From Lactuca virosa (Eukaryota > Streptophyta > Magnoliopsida > Asterales > Asteraceae): a stretch of 64,000 nt of DNA. The notes beneath the pieces are model-generated. The model had not been told where the DNA came from. It made no database searches and saw nothing but the letters and a program-made list of their open reading frames with translations. The translations under genes were made by a program, and so were the position numbers. Position 1 is the first letter of the stretch. Each line of letters opens with the position of its first letter. Positions 1 to 11,625 of this stretch are shown here, one piece after another. The stretch is from the NCBI GenBank assembly GCA_928212115.1, contig CAKMRJ010005634.1, positions 121,276,608-121,340,607 on the forward strand, read 5' to 3'.

Positions 1-88
1 GATTCTGGTTAATAAGTCAGGACTTAAGGTCGTACTTAGATAAGTACACCATGAAGAGTCTCACATTTATTGTTTCAACGAGATTTAC

Positions 89-456
89 GATGTATTATTA
101 CCCCGTGATTGCTAACCGTGGTACGTTGTATTTGTACCCCTATTAATACAAACCCGGTATGATGTATTATTACCCCGTGATTGCTAACCCTGGTACGTTG
201 TATTGTACCTTTGTTAATGCAAACCCGGTATGATGTATTATTACCCCGTGATTGCTAACCCTGGTACGTTGTATTGTAACCTTGTTTATGGAAACCCGGT
301 ATGATGTATTATTACCCCGTGATTGCTAACCCTGGTATGTTGCATTGTACCCTTGTTAATGTAAACCCGGTATGATGTATTATTACCCCGTGATTGCTAA
401 CCCTGGTACGTTGTATTGTACCCTTGTTAATGCAAACCCGATATGATGTATTATTA
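89..456 (-). repeat. 68-bp tandem repeats in the Gypsy-A 5' LTR (inverted copy)
   Basis: About five imperfect copies of a unit of roughly 68 bp that contains TGTATTATTACCCCGTGATT and GCTAACCCTGGTACGTTGTA. The same array occurs in opposite orientation at 7777-8147 in the 3' LTR. Units differ by a few substitutions and single-base indels. Confidence 0.9.
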
Positions 457-710
457 CTTCTTTAATATGTTATCCCCATACTAAAGGTATTATACATATC
501 CTGGTATAGATAAATGAATTGTTGGTAATTTCCTTGGAAAGCATACAATCGTGAATCATACTTCTTTATTTAGTTTTGAATCATAAATTATACCTATTAT
601 AATTTATATGTTCTATCTGATTAGCATGATTTCTCATGGATGAACACCTTTGCTCAGCATGATACAAAGGTAATGATACCGAATGAAGTAACCTTTTATA
701 TTCATATATG

Positions 711-715
<5 letters not shown>

Positions 716-772
<57 letters not shown>
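716..772. repeat. (TA)n microsatellite in Gypsy-A 5' LTR
   Basis: An almost pure TA run in the inverted LTR block. It corresponds to the TA tract at 7426-7520 of the 3' LTR but differs in length. Confidence 0.95.
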
Positions 773-778
<6 letters not shown>

Positions 779-1468
779 GAAGGAAACGACCTTCGGACAA
801 ATAACACCACCTTAATTCCACATCCAAACAAGGAAAATGTAATAAGATAATTCATTAGTCCTAAGCCCTTCAAATCTTATTTATATATTTATACATATAT
901 AAACATGATTTTGGCAATTATAATTTTAAATAGTTTATAAAACCTTTTCCAAAGAATTTAACGGAGTTTACATGACTTTAAAGATTTAACATGGCTTTAA
1001 GTCATTTTAGAAGTATTTGGTAATCCTTAAAAGCATAAGGAAACCCTTTGTGTGATTATTATCACATACAATTATTAACACAATTTATATTGTTTTCATC
1101 TTGTATTCCCCCCCCCCCCTAAAAAGTATTTAAGAACCATTAAAAATGTAGATTATAGGGGTATGAACTCACCAGCTTAAATGTTGATCTACTCTTTCAA
1201 AATAACTTGTATTCTCAGGAATCCAGTAGACATGTACACTCCTGAAGCTTTTGAGAAGACTACCTAGTATCGTACCGCGACTCTTGTCTTCTACTGTACC
1301 TACTTTGGTGTTTGAATATGTAATGTTTAAACACTTATGTAAAACTTATACTTATTAATGCAATGGTTGTTTGCACTTTGATTACTATATTTCATGTGTT
1401 GTGATACTTACCTGAAGTCCTCCGCCCCTGAACGTTTCCGCCGTTCTGGTTTTGGGGGTGTGACAGAT

Positions 1469-1480
1469 TGGTATCAGAGC
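1469..1480 (+). other. Primer binding site (initiator tRNA-Met) of Gypsy-A
   Basis: TGGTATCAGAGC lies three bases after the LTR end. It is the usual complement of the 3' end of plant initiator tRNA-Met and marks the site where minus-strand cDNA synthesis starts. Confidence 0.9.
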
Positions 1481-3087
1481 AGTGTTTATAGTGAACTCAG
1501 TATATCAGTCATAAAAGATATACAACTATAAACCCATTGGGATCAAAACACTCTGACGAAGAGTTATACTTTAAAAATATAACAATATTTTATAAAAGTA
1601 TAAGTACATGTAGAATATATATACTAGAATGAGTATCAGAAGAAGAACAAAACAAAAGTATTTGGATGTTGGACATTACAGTTAAACCTAGACAGTGACG
1701 TAATCATATCTGGGATCAATATAGCCTAATCAACTATATTCATTTGAGATATGACCAACATGTGTTTGGGTGTGATTGTAGTGTTGCAACAAGTCTAAAA
1801 CTTACCTAGGTACCAGAAGAATTCTAGAACCAAAGATAAAGGTTAAAATACTATAGGAGTATTTTAGGATGCTATAACTAGAAAACTGAAAACTTATCAA
1901 TTTCTTATATCTAGAAGTCCAAGAATCAAACTTATAATTAAAATACCATGGAGGTATTTTAGATACCATAAATAACTTTGGGGAAATGATTAAAAAGATC
2001 TTTTCTGATAAGTCTATAATTACTAAATGGATATGGTAAGGTTATATATAGTTGAGATTTTATAGACTTAGAATATGTGATTTTCACTCTATTTCCTTTT
2101 CCTTGTTTGGATGTGGTTTTAGAGTAGGATTAATTATTCGAAGGTCTATTTGATCTGGATCATATATAATCGGTACACACCATATGATTATAGAAGGACC
2201 AGAAAGGATCACCTTCGTAAAAATTGAAATTTTCTCATAGATTCTTTAGACATTCTCATTCTCGTATAAATCCCTTAGATAGATGTAGTCACTCCAGCAA
2301 CCAATAGAAGAGTCAAGGAGGATCCAACAGAATTTCATTAGGAAAATTCCGAGAAAGAAACAGATGATAAGTAAATAAACTATAGAAATCATTTAGTGCC
2401 CTTACCCTATTAAGGACACCAATGAGAGATTCGCATGAACTTCCGAGATTCAAAATCTTCATTACGAAGTAATGGGGATCAGTGTCAGAATCGGAAGTAA
2501 GATAGCTCAGGAATTCAATATACCTATGGAGGAGAAGGACACCCTATAGATACCAGGAGAGAACAAATCATTACCACCCAGAATAGAACAGAGAACAAAG
2601 GAAAATCACGTGTGATTCATGTGAAGTGTTTGAGCACCTTTTCATCTAAGTAATAACTAGTAAATCGATTCAACCTAGTGAGTTAGTGATTACATTGCTC
2701 ACATTAGGTTTTGAGCTTATCTTCTTTTCCTGTCACGACTAATAACAATAAATCAGATCATGCAATCTCCATTAATAGTGATTACTTCTCAAATTCATAA
2801 GTCTATTTTATGTAGACACTGTTACAAATTGTTTTCGAATATTTTCGAAAGTTGGAAAACGATATCCACCAATCGAAGGTAACTTAGTTCGGATAATACT
2901 CGGTTCATAACCATTCTAGAAACTTATTTATGTTCCTTACCAGGACTGCATCATAGGGATGCAGGTCGAATCATTGAGAACAATATAACCAAAACAAAAG
3001 ATTTATACGTAGATACAAATGGTTAGAATACATCTAGAGCCAACGATAGTCGCTCACGAGCTCATTTTCTTATCATGTAACAGAATC
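1481..3087 (+). other. Gypsy-A untranslated leader, no coding capacity
   Basis: About 1.6 kb of AT-rich sequence between primer binding site and gag start. I see no ORF with recognisable domains. At 2093-2146 it carries one copy of the CCTTGTTTGG module that recurs across this window. The first part resembles the leader of Gypsy-C (44565 onward). Confidence 0.7.
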
Positions 3088-3627
3088 ATGCCTCCGAAGA
3101 AACGTAACCAACCCACCAGCAAAACACCAATCCTTCAAATAGATGCGACTACATTTCAAGATGCAGTCACAGCAGCTATAGCAGCTGTCATGGCACACCT
3201 TAATGCTAACGACACAAATGTTAGTAGTAATGCTATCAGCAACCCCGATCATGGTGATGGCCAAGTACAGCAACGAGTACCTATTTGTAAGGACACTTCG
3301 AACCTTAAGCCTAATATCCTGAAGCGAAAGTTCGAGAACAAGAAAGGGAGTTGTTCAACTCAAGAACCTAACAGAGGGAAACGAACTGGGGCAGTTAATA
3401 CCCCCATCAGCCCTGTTATTCCAGTACCGACCACGCCGTACTTAGGAAACCTCCCACACTGCAGCAAGTGCAACTACCATCATCATGGAGTTTGCCGAGA
3501 GCTGCATTGCAATAGATGCAACATGAGGGGGCATACCGCCCACATCTGTAGAACTCCGGTTGAGTTCATCACTTTAACTACCAATGTTGGAACCATTCCC
3601 ATATGTCACCTTTGTGGTGAAATATGA
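3088..3627 (+). pseudogene. gag: Gypsy-A gag remnant with zinc-knuckle region
   Basis: The frame from ATG 3088 begins MPPKKRNQ and shows an Ala-rich helix (DAVTAAIAAVMAHL) matching the start of the Gypsy-C gag at 46318; an in-frame ATG at 3019 lies upstream, but homology supports 3088. The central capsid part is missing: the sequence jumps from the ICKDTSNLKP region to a basic linker and then to the Cys/His region (CSKCNYHHHGVC, CNRCNMRGHTAHIC) that in intact relatives binds nucleic acid. A stop at 3625-3627 ends it within what should be the second knuckle. About 180 codons remain versus roughly 460 in Gypsy-C gag. Confidence 0.8.
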
Positions 3628-3639
3628 CATTACAAGAGG

Positions 3640-4812
3640 GACTGTCCAACAGAGAAGAACGACGGGAGAGAACGAGAGGTTTGACCCCAATGCATGGGAA
3701 GGCATCAAAGAACCCTGCTATATTTTAGTACGCTTCCAAACCCCGATAATTATCTATAACTATGAGTACTCTCCCGTTCAAATTAAATCACAGCATTTAT
3801 ATAAAATTTGAAACCCTAACAGGTAAGCTATGATGACTTAGTGTATAGATAAGGGTCATTTATAATTAAGATTTGTAAACTTAGAGTGAGTAATCCCGCC
3901 TCATTTCCTGTTCCTTGTTTGGTTATGGATTTAGGGCAGGGTTGCTGTGTCAAAGGTCTTACCAATCATAATTATACATAACTTATATACGCCAAGAGAT
4001 TATAGAGAGACCTAGTAAGGATCATTTCATGGAAGTTCATAATTATGAGAACCCTCGTATTGGTAGTACCCGCCAATTTCGAATAAAAAAGGGTATTTGT
4101 AACAGTAATAACAAAATAAAACCGGAAGCGCTGAAAACTTAGGTACATAGGATATCATCCTAGTAATCATTCCTCCCAGAACGAATTAATATCTATTTCA
4201 TCGAGAAAATTATGACATCCTCATTCGACATGGTTTGGCCTGGCCCTTACTATGTGAAAATTATTATGATGTATAAGAGAACTATTTCCTTAATCAGCCG
4301 TAAGATGAAATTCTTCCAATCCATAACGCAAACCCTTAGGTTGTCTCTCATTTCAAAACATCAGAAGTACCCATGCGAAGGGTACCACGCCCTTTTAGCC
4401 TACTCAGTAGATAGGAAACTTCAAACGAAAAGCACCAAAGTAGTCTTAGAATTCAGTAACCAACGAAGTACCCAATAGATCTCATAGGAAAATCATTGTA
4501 CCGCAGGTCAAGTTCAAGAATAGAGACTAAGAACTCATTAGGTTAATCTATCGCTGCTAAGTGTATATACGAGAGTGGTATATAATTTAGACTTAACAAG
4601 ATTTAAGATGTGTAATTCCGGCCTATCTCCTGTTCCTTGTTTGGTTGTGTACCTGGGGCAGAGTCACCCATCCGAACGTTTTGTGAAATCTAAATTATAT
4701 ACGACATGTATACACGAGGTGATGGTGGATGAGCCAAGTATGAGTCTTATCATGAACTTCGGAGTAAAAGCCTTCATCATATATCCTACCAGGAGGAATT
4801 CAACGTGAGACC
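3640..4812 (+). other. Decayed Gypsy-A interior lacking protease and RT
   Basis: No protease, RT or other domain could be recognised. Two further copies of the leader-type CCTTGTTTGG module lie here (3905-3958 and 4627-4680), each with similar surrounding sequence. Leader-like sequence has thus replaced or been duplicated into the place where protease and RT should be. Confidence 0.6.
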
Positions 4813-5744
4813 ACGACAGTAGGTCGAGCTACTAAATGACTACGAATTCGAAATTCTTTATCATCCCGATAAAGCCAATATAGTAGTTGATACCCTAAGT
4901 CGGAAAGAGTACTCAGGTTGTAGAGCCAATAATTGACTATGATAACCTATTCAAATATGTCCAAACAAAGTAAGGAGGTTCAACAGGAAACCTTGAAACC
5001 TGAAAATGTGGCAGGTGAAACCTTGGGAAGAGTGGGTAAGAACGTATGTGATCGAACTTGGTAAAGCATGGGATACCCATTTACCAATTAGTTGAGTCCT
5101 TTATCATGCTAGCAGTTAAAGTTGCTCCATTCGAAACCTTATGTGGTCGCAAGTGCAGATCCTATCTGCACTGGAATGAAGTTGGTAACACCCAACTAGC
5201 TAGAGGTCAAATTTCCACACAGCACCTTCGTTGGTCCGGAATTCATCCGAGAAACTACCAAAAAGAAAATACGAATCAGGAAGCGACATAAAGCTTCCAG
5301 AGTTAATCAGAGAAGCTACGACTTTGATAAAAGAAAACCCTTGGAATTCCAGGTTGATGACCTTGTCATATGAAGGTCTCACCCCGGAAGGACAAGATAC
5401 GCTTGAGAAAGCGTGGAATACTAAATCCAAGGTACACAGGACCATTCGATATTCATACCAGAATCGGTCTTGTAGCTTATAAACTTAACTACCACAAAAA
5501 CTTAATAACATTCATCCCACCTTTCATATATCTAATCTAAAGAGGTGTCTATCCGATGAAACACTTGTTATTTCACTCGATGAAATCAAGTTAAATAAAA
5601 GTCTACACTTTGTAAAAGAACCAAGCAAAGTGTTACCCCGTTAGTGAAGGTTCGCTGGATTACAAACAGGGGACCTGAATTCACTTGGGAAAGGGAATAT
5701 TAGACGAAACGAAAATATCCACATCTTTCCCCTAGTCCATGAGT
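4813..5744 (+). pseudogene. pol: Gypsy-A pol fragments: RNase H end, integrase end, chromodomain
   Basis: Short homologous pieces appear in shifting frames. About 4826-4920 encodes the RNase H C-terminus (LNDYEFEILYHPDKAN, SRKEYSG). About 5040-5200 covers the integrase segment ending APFETLCGRKCRS. About 5240-5480 is the post-integrase linker with the PLEFQVDD motif. About 5520-5744 is a chromodomain-like end with RGPEFTWERE and KYPHLFP. The order matches Gypsy-C pol, so this is an internally deleted relative. The integrase DDE residues and the RT FIDD motif are absent, so it cannot be functional. Confidence 0.75.
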
Positions 5745-5777
5745 ATCACTTTAGACTTAATTTCGGGACAAAATTCC

Positions 5778-5794
5778 CTCTAACGGGGGGATAA
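5778..5794 (+). other. Polypurine tract of Gypsy-A
   Basis: AACGGGGGGATAA immediately precedes the 3' LTR. It is the plus-strand primer site expected for gypsy elements, and the same AACGGGGGGATAA occurs before the Gypsy-C 3' LTR. Confidence 0.85.
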
Positions 5795-6788
5795 TGTGAC
5801 ACCAGTCAATTTAGGTCAAAATAAATTGATCAATAATTGTAATTGGGATGAACAAAGTGGTATAGATTGTAACAAGGTTTCCAAAAATATAAAGAACACC
5901 GAAATCCGAGTTATAACGAAGAAGTTATGACCAATCGAAGATCCGCGACAAAACCGGCAAAACACTCTTTAGTGTAAAAAGTAAATTTTCGATAAAAGGC
6001 TTTTTAACCTTAACAATCTAAATGAAAGTTGTAGAATATGTTAAACCAAGAACTTTCATAAAAAGAACGTAAAAATCTGACTTCTTATGAGGAAGTTATG
6101 ATTTTTCTAAGTTTCGGTTTAGCAGTAGATAGCTAAAAATTCGAAATATAAATCGATCAATATTCAGCTGACACAACTTAAACGAGAATAGAAGGTCTCG
6201 TCAAAAGTAGTACAACGGTAAAAAGACAGACGAAAACCGACGTCGTATGAAGAAGTTATGAATTTTTAACAGATTTCTTGTCCCAGTCTGTTAAAAATAA
6301 TAATATTAAAAATAAATGCACAATTAGCCAACAAAGTCTAAACGAAACTCGTAGAGTATAACTTTACCTACGCGTGCATATAAAGAATGCCAAAAACGGA
6401 GCTCGTATGCAAAAGTTATGAATTTTGCAAGTTTTTGGCACGAAAATCGAGAAATGTTGAAAACCGGGAAAAATCGCATGGACCCTCTTCGGCCACGTCG
6501 CCCTCGCATGCGAGGCTTCCCCGTGTCCTCCACGTGTTCGCTTCTGATTGGACCGAAGTTGTCGTGGCATCTCCTGATTGGACCGAAGTTCGGTCCACTC
6601 CTGATCCGACACCACCGAGGAAGCTTCCGAGACCGCCTCCAGCTTCGCTTCTCCTTCTGACGCGTGGCTGCTGAGTCCTCCTCCCCCTCGCATGCGAAGC
6701 TGCCACGTAGCTGCTGACTCCCCTCGCCCTCGTCACCTGTCCGAACACGCGTCGCCATCTCCCCCTTCGGACCGAACCCTCGCAACCC

Positions 6789-6797
6789 TATATAAAG
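6789..6797 (+). promoter_or_regulatory. TATA box of Gypsy-A LTR promoter
   Basis: TATATAAAG sits downstream of GC-rich palindromic words and upstream of a pyrimidine-rich leader. The same word stands at 24249-24257 in the solo LTR. The role is inferred from position and motif. Confidence 0.6.
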
Positions 6798-7425
6798 GGT
6801 GCGAGACTTCTCGGATTTTAGAGATTTTTCACCCAAATTTTCACCCTTTTTCACATTTTCACTCCCTAAACTTTCTTACGACCCCCCAAGGCCTTAGTAT
6901 CATATCTAAAACCCGAAGCAAGCCCCGAAGCCCCTGAATTCTCGAGAAGATAACTTCTTTCCAGTCGAAGTGTTGCCCGCATAAAGCCTGGTTTTTACTC
7001 AAAACTCGCGGTTTCTTCGAGAAATATCATCTATAGAAACGAAACGCTGCCCAAATCATCACTTATCAAGTGAGTTCATAAACCTATAATCTACCTTTTT
7101 AATGGTTTTTAAATACTTTTTAGGGGGGGGGGAGGGAATACAAGTAGAACACAATATAAATTGTGTTAATAATTGTATGTGATAATAATTACACAAAGGG
7201 TTTCCTTATGCTTTTAAGGATTACCAAATACTTCCAAAATGACTTAAAGCCATGTTAAATCTTTAAAGTCATCTCAAATTATAATTGCCAAAATCATGTT
7301 TATATATGTATAAATATATAAATAAGATTTGAAGGGCTTAGAACTAATGAATTATCTTATTACGTTTTCCTTGTTTGGATGTGGAATTAAGGTGGTGTTA
7401 TTTGTCCGAAGGTCGGTTCCTTCTT

Positions 7426-7436
7426 AATTATATATA

Positions 7437-7520
<84 letters not shown>
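7426..7520. repeat. (TA)n microsatellite in Gypsy-A 3' LTR
   Basis: A long, nearly pure TA run with two small interruptions. The homologous solo LTR has only a very short TA tract at about 24929-24943, so the length differs greatly between copies. Confidence 0.95.
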
Positions 7521-7522
<2 letters not shown>

Positions 7523-7776
7523 CATATATGAATATAAAAGGTTACTTCATTCGGTATCATTACCTTTGTATCATGCTGAGCAAAGGTGTTCATCCATGAG
7601 AAATCATGCTAATCAGATAGAACATATAAATTATAATAGGTATAATTTATGATTCAAAACTAAATAAACAAGTATGATTCACGATTGTATACTTTCCAAG
7701 GAAATTACCAACAATTCATTTATCTATACCAGGATATGTATAATACCTTTAGTATATGGATAACACATTAAAGAAG

Positions 7777-8147
7777 TAATAATACATCATACCGGGTTTG
7801 CATTAACAAGGGTACAATACAACGTACCAAGGTTAGCAATCACGGGGTAATAATACATCATACCGGGTTTACATTAACAAGGGTACAATGCAACGTACCA
7901 GGGTTAGCAATCACTGGGTAATAATACATCATACCGGGTTTCCATAAACAAGGTTACAATACAACGTACCAGGGTTAGCAATCACGGGGTAATAATACAT
8001 CATACCGAGTTTGCATTAATAAAGGTACAATACAACGTACTAGGGTTAGCAATCACGGGGTAATAATACATCATACCGGGTTTGCATTAACAGGGGTACA
8101 AATACAACGTACCACGGTTAGCAATCACGGGGTAATAATACATCGTA
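7777..8147 (+). repeat. 68-bp tandem repeats in Gypsy-A 3' LTR
   Basis: About five imperfect units, each with TAATAATACATCATACCGGG and AACGTACCAGGGTTAGCAAT. It is the mirror image of the array at 89-456. The solo LTR keeps little more than one unit (about 25200-25285). Confidence 0.9.
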
Positions 8148-8613
8148 AATCTCGTTGAAACAATAAATTTGTGAGACTCTTCATGGTGTCCTTATCTAAG
8201 TACGACCTTAAGTCCTGACTTATTAACCAGAATCTCCTGTAGGGAGGGCGTGAATTTGTGTATAGATCTATATGGGACTGACAATCCTTCACCTTCACTG
8301 TTCGCTACAGTTTGGCCGGCAGGCCTAGGGTGTCAAATATCATATCGTTTCCGACGACTGGAGAACATCACATCGGGCACATCAGTCATATTAGTATGGT
8401 TAATAGAACTCACATGGATAAAACAACGGGTAAATTAATAAGTAATATACTTCTCTTAAAACAGTAAGAAAAGATAATTACATCAAGTATGGCAAATATA
8501 CTTGTACTTCTAGTTTTGGAACATTTAAAACCACAAAGCAGTATTATGGATAATATAATATTTTCCAGCATTAATACTAATGTTTTACTGTAGAATGGAT
8601 ATAACTAAGAATA

Positions 8614-8800
8614 CTTTTACAAATGAAACGGTTTATGGGATTAAACTACTTATACAAAAGAAACGGTTTATGGGATTAAACTACTTTTACAAATGAAACG
8701 GTTTATGGGATTAAACCACTTTTACAAATGAAACGACTTATGGGATTAAACTACTTTTACAAATGAAACGGTTTATAGGATTAAACTACTTTTACAATTG
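8614..8800 (+). repeat. 36-bp tandem repeats in Gypsy-A 3' LTR
   Basis: Five copies of a unit containing TTTTACAAATGAAACGGTTT and ATGGGATTAAAC. The same array is at about 25288-25450 in the solo LTR. Confidence 0.9.
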
Positions 8801-9454
8801 GAACTTAGTCATTCACTCTCTGTAAACTATTATAACATAAAGGACCTTTAGTGGTTAATTCTATAATTCCTTAGTTTTTACATCAGAGTTATACATAAGT
8901 AATATCCGATTGACAGTGAAATGTGTGACATCCGCCTTACTTCCTGTTCCTTGTTTGGTTGTGGGCTTAGGGCAGATACACCCATTTAACTGTCCATTCG
9001 ATATTAGGTTATATATAATTAGTATAAACTAAGTAATTGCGGAGGGAACTATTGAGGTTATCAGTTTATCACCTTAGGAAATATAGGATTTTCTGGAGGA
9101 ACCAGCGAACTTTTCCAAGAACTTAGAGTATACTTATAGAACTAAAATACTTATGAACTCACCAGCTTCAATGCTAATCTACTCTTTCAAAAAAACTTGT
9201 ATTCTCAGGAATCCAGTAGATAGGTACACTCCTGAAGCTTTTGAGAAGACTACCTAGTACCGTACCGCGACTCTTGTCTTCTACTATACCTACTTTGGTG
9301 TTTAAATATGTAATGTTTAAACACTTATGTAAAACTTATACTTATTAATGCAATGGTTGTTTGTACTTTGATTACTATATTGCATGTGTTGTGATACTTA
9401 CCTGAAGTCCTCCGCCCCCGAACGTTTCCGCCGTTCTGGTTTGGGGGTGTGACA

Positions 9455-11540
9455 CAGAGGGAGAAAGATGCAATGAATGAGAGAAAAAGAAAGGGGGTGG
9501 GGTTCCTCGTCAAGGTTTTGTTTATCTTCTTATCTCTCTTTCTCTCTTTTTAATACTTTTTTTTGGTTCTCTTTCTTTTTCTATGTTGATGATACCGTAA
9601 ATTCTTTTTAAAACATTCTCAAGTTGATTCTAAGTCTAGTTATTTTATGTTTTTATCGTGTGAAGATTTTTTTATTACAACCCATATGAGTTTTTAGAAT
9701 GAAACCTTAATAGATGAAGCATATACTTATTAGAGAATAAAAGGTATAAAACAATGTACACAACCTTGATTGAAGGTTGGAATCGAGTACAACCCTGTGC
9801 GGAGTATCTACATAACGACTTAGGTATTGATAAATCTAATAGTTTAGATGAGAATTTGTTATATATTTTGGTTTTAACATGATTATGCTTATTTAATATA
9901 TTTTATATGAGGAGAAATTGATACAAACAATTCTCAATTATGAAGTTCCATTGCATAAATACGTGCACATGATGGAACTTGAGGTATCATTCATTTTTAT
10001 TTACTTTTTCCTTTTTCCATTGATTCTATATAAACATGTAAGTTCCGATTTCATCATTTTTTATATTTTTATTTAAAAACCCCACATGATTTTGTCTAAT
10101 CAAAAATTTGATTTTTGTTAGCTATCTCATTAGACGATCGGCTTTACCAATTCATCTATTTCACTTGTTTTTTTAGTTGAGAGACAAATAAAACATTTGG
10201 AATTTAAGAATTTTTACTTTTTTGTTTAAATTTACTCTTTTTATTCTTCACTTTTTTTCCCGGTCGTGAACATGTTATAAAAGTTTGTTATTCTTACATT
10301 AGTCATTCCCATATAATGTTATTCTCAAAGAATACAATTTTATGGCATTTATTCTCATAGAATGTTTATGATCAACGGCCTAAAGTTGGAAGAGATAAAT
10401 GGTGTGTGAAGGGTATCATGATAATCAAGGGAGTGAAGGTTGGATAATGTGTTTTCAAGCAAGGGCACTAGACAATCTTCTCACCTTGCTCCTCTTATTG
10501 AACAATGAAGAACTTCACACCATATGGTTTCTTATCCACCTTCTAGGAAGTAACAAAGACCTACAATCACCTTCATTGTTGTAGTTAACTCCTCATATTG
10601 TACAAACATTAGGCCATAAGGTTTATATAGTTGTACTTTATTTTCATTCTAATGAGAATGTTAGATTTGTAGTTGTAAACTATCTTAATCCTTATGATAA
10701 TGTTAGATTTTTATATTTGAATTTTAGGTTCTTTTATTTCCCATCTTATTCTTAGAGAATGTTATTTTATTATTTCAACAATGTTGAATTATTCTTCAAG
10801 AATATTAGTTTATTATTTCAACAACATTGAATTATTCTTCAAGAATGTTGGTTATGCACTTGGATTTAATGCCTTATTCTTAGAGAATTTTAAACTCTTA
10901 TTCAAGAATGTTAACCCATTCTTCAAGAAAGTCACTTATGCCCATGTTATTAATGTCTTATTTTATAAGAATGTCTTACAAGAATGTCATTCTTAATCAT
11001 TCTTATCATCAAACATTATAATTTAACTAAAAAAATTGACTCTTAACCATTTTCTTGATATATAAGTAGCTTTATTTAAAAAAAATTGATTCTTATCATT
11101 GTATCAACCATGCAAATTGTTAAAAGATTGTAATTCGTAAGCATAATAATGACATAAAAGAAGTCACAACAATTAACTCTGAATTATTCCCATGTTCAAG
11201 AAAAAAATCTAATTTTATATATAGTCAACCAATAAAACTTAATTCTTAAAGAATGAAATATGTTTCATATTTTTTGACTACTATATAAAAATTTATTACA
11301 GTACATAAGTTGAAATTTAAATTTAAATTTAAATTGATATCCAATGAAAATCTCACATTCCATATATACTTTTACCATTTTTATAATTTTTCCATTACAA
11401 TTAATTAAATGCAGTTATAGAGCAAATGCAAGTACATGTTAACAATGTGTACCCTCATATCTTAACCCTTCAATCTTTTAATCTAATGGACAAGAATTGA
11501 CCATGCATTCACACAATATTTGTAGTTCACATTTGATCCT
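9455..11540. other. AT-rich spacer, no recognisable gene
   Basis: The sequence has purine- and pyrimidine-rich runs at 9455-9580 and then long AT-rich DNA. I find no ORF with coding character; the 61- to 71-codon ORFs at 10399 and 10781 look incidental. The only strong structure is the palindrome cluster listed separately. It may be older host intergenic DNA that took the insertion of Gypsy-A. Confidence 0.6.
10325..11000. repeat. Cluster of imperfect ATTCTT..AAGAATGTT palindromes
   Basis: Roughly a dozen short inverted words of the type TTCTTCAAGAATGTT, TTCTTAGAGAATGTT, TTCTCATAGAATGTT and TTATTCAAGAATGTT, separated by 15-90 bp. They look like remnants of a degenerate tandem array. They also resemble TTCnnGAA heat-shock-element halves, which may be coincidental. 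Confidence 0.6.
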
Positions 11541-11551
11541 ACCCCTATACA

Positions 11552-11554
<3 letters not shown>

Positions 11555-11625
<71 letters not shown>

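Larger units (their letters stand above)
1..1465 (+). repeat. Gypsy-A 5' LTR (partial) containing an inverted block
   Basis: Bases 1-1165 match the reverse complement of 3' LTR bases 7070-8235, including the 68-bp repeats, TA tract and G/C homopolymer. Bases 1166-1465 match the 3' LTR terminus (about 9152-9454) in direct orientation. The LTR ends GGTGTGACA at 1465, directly before the primer binding site. The inverted block meets the direct block at TATGAACTCAC, a word also present in both orientations at the equivalent places of the 3' LTR. An internal LTR inversion explains this best; the rest of the inverted block should lie upstream of the window. Confidence 0.85.
1..9454 (+). mobile_element. 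Gypsy-A: Ty3/gypsy (chromovirus) LTR retrotransposon, 5' end outside the window
   Basis: The order is partial 5' LTR, tRNA-Met-type primer binding site, leader, gag remnant, pol remnants, polypurine tract and complete 3' LTR (5795-9454). The LTR termini read TGTGACACC...GGTGTGACA. The interior is about 4.3 kb, too short for a full gag-pol: protease, the RT catalytic core and most of integrase are gone and the remaining pieces carry stops. The element is therefore defective. The left end and any left TSD lie upstream of base 1; the five bases after the 3' LTR are CAGAG. The solo LTR at 23326-26113 belongs to the same family. Confidence 0.85.
5795..9454 (+). repeat. Gypsy-A 3' LTR (3660 bp)
   Basis: It runs from TGTGACACCAGTC to GGGGGTGTGACA. 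From 5' to 3' it contains GTCAA words at the start, about four degenerate 160-170-bp modules (5900-6430), palindromic CCTCGCATGCGAGG and repeated TGATTGGACCGAAG (6502-6690), a TATA box (6789), a donor-like GTGAGTTCATA (7070), a G-run (7123-7132), a TA tract, the 68-bp repeats, 36-bp repeats and the conserved terminus with TTTCCGCCGTTCTGG. Two copies of the CCTTGTTTGG module occur (7362 and 8941). Confidence 0.9.

Noticed and set aside
89..456. Regular repeats with near-constant spacing, similar at first sight to a CRISPR array
   Set aside because: Units are contiguous and homologous along their whole length, without unique spacers, and sit inside a plant LTR.
1469..1485. tRNA-Met-like sequence after the LTRs
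   Set aside because: Only the 12-base primer binding complement is present; no cloverleaf, so not a tRNA gene.
6324..6937. Several overlapping ORFs on both strands of the GC-rich LTR part
   Set aside because: They overlap the promoter region and differ between LTR copies; the GC-rich composition explains the lack of stops.
7375..7599. ORF with a Tyr-Ile repeat in the Gypsy-A LTR
   Set aside because: Caused by the TA tract; no homology and not kept in the solo LTR.
10325..11000. Functional heat-shock element cluster
   Set aside because: The TTCnnGAA spacing is often imperfect and no gene lies nearby; kept only as a repeat observation.
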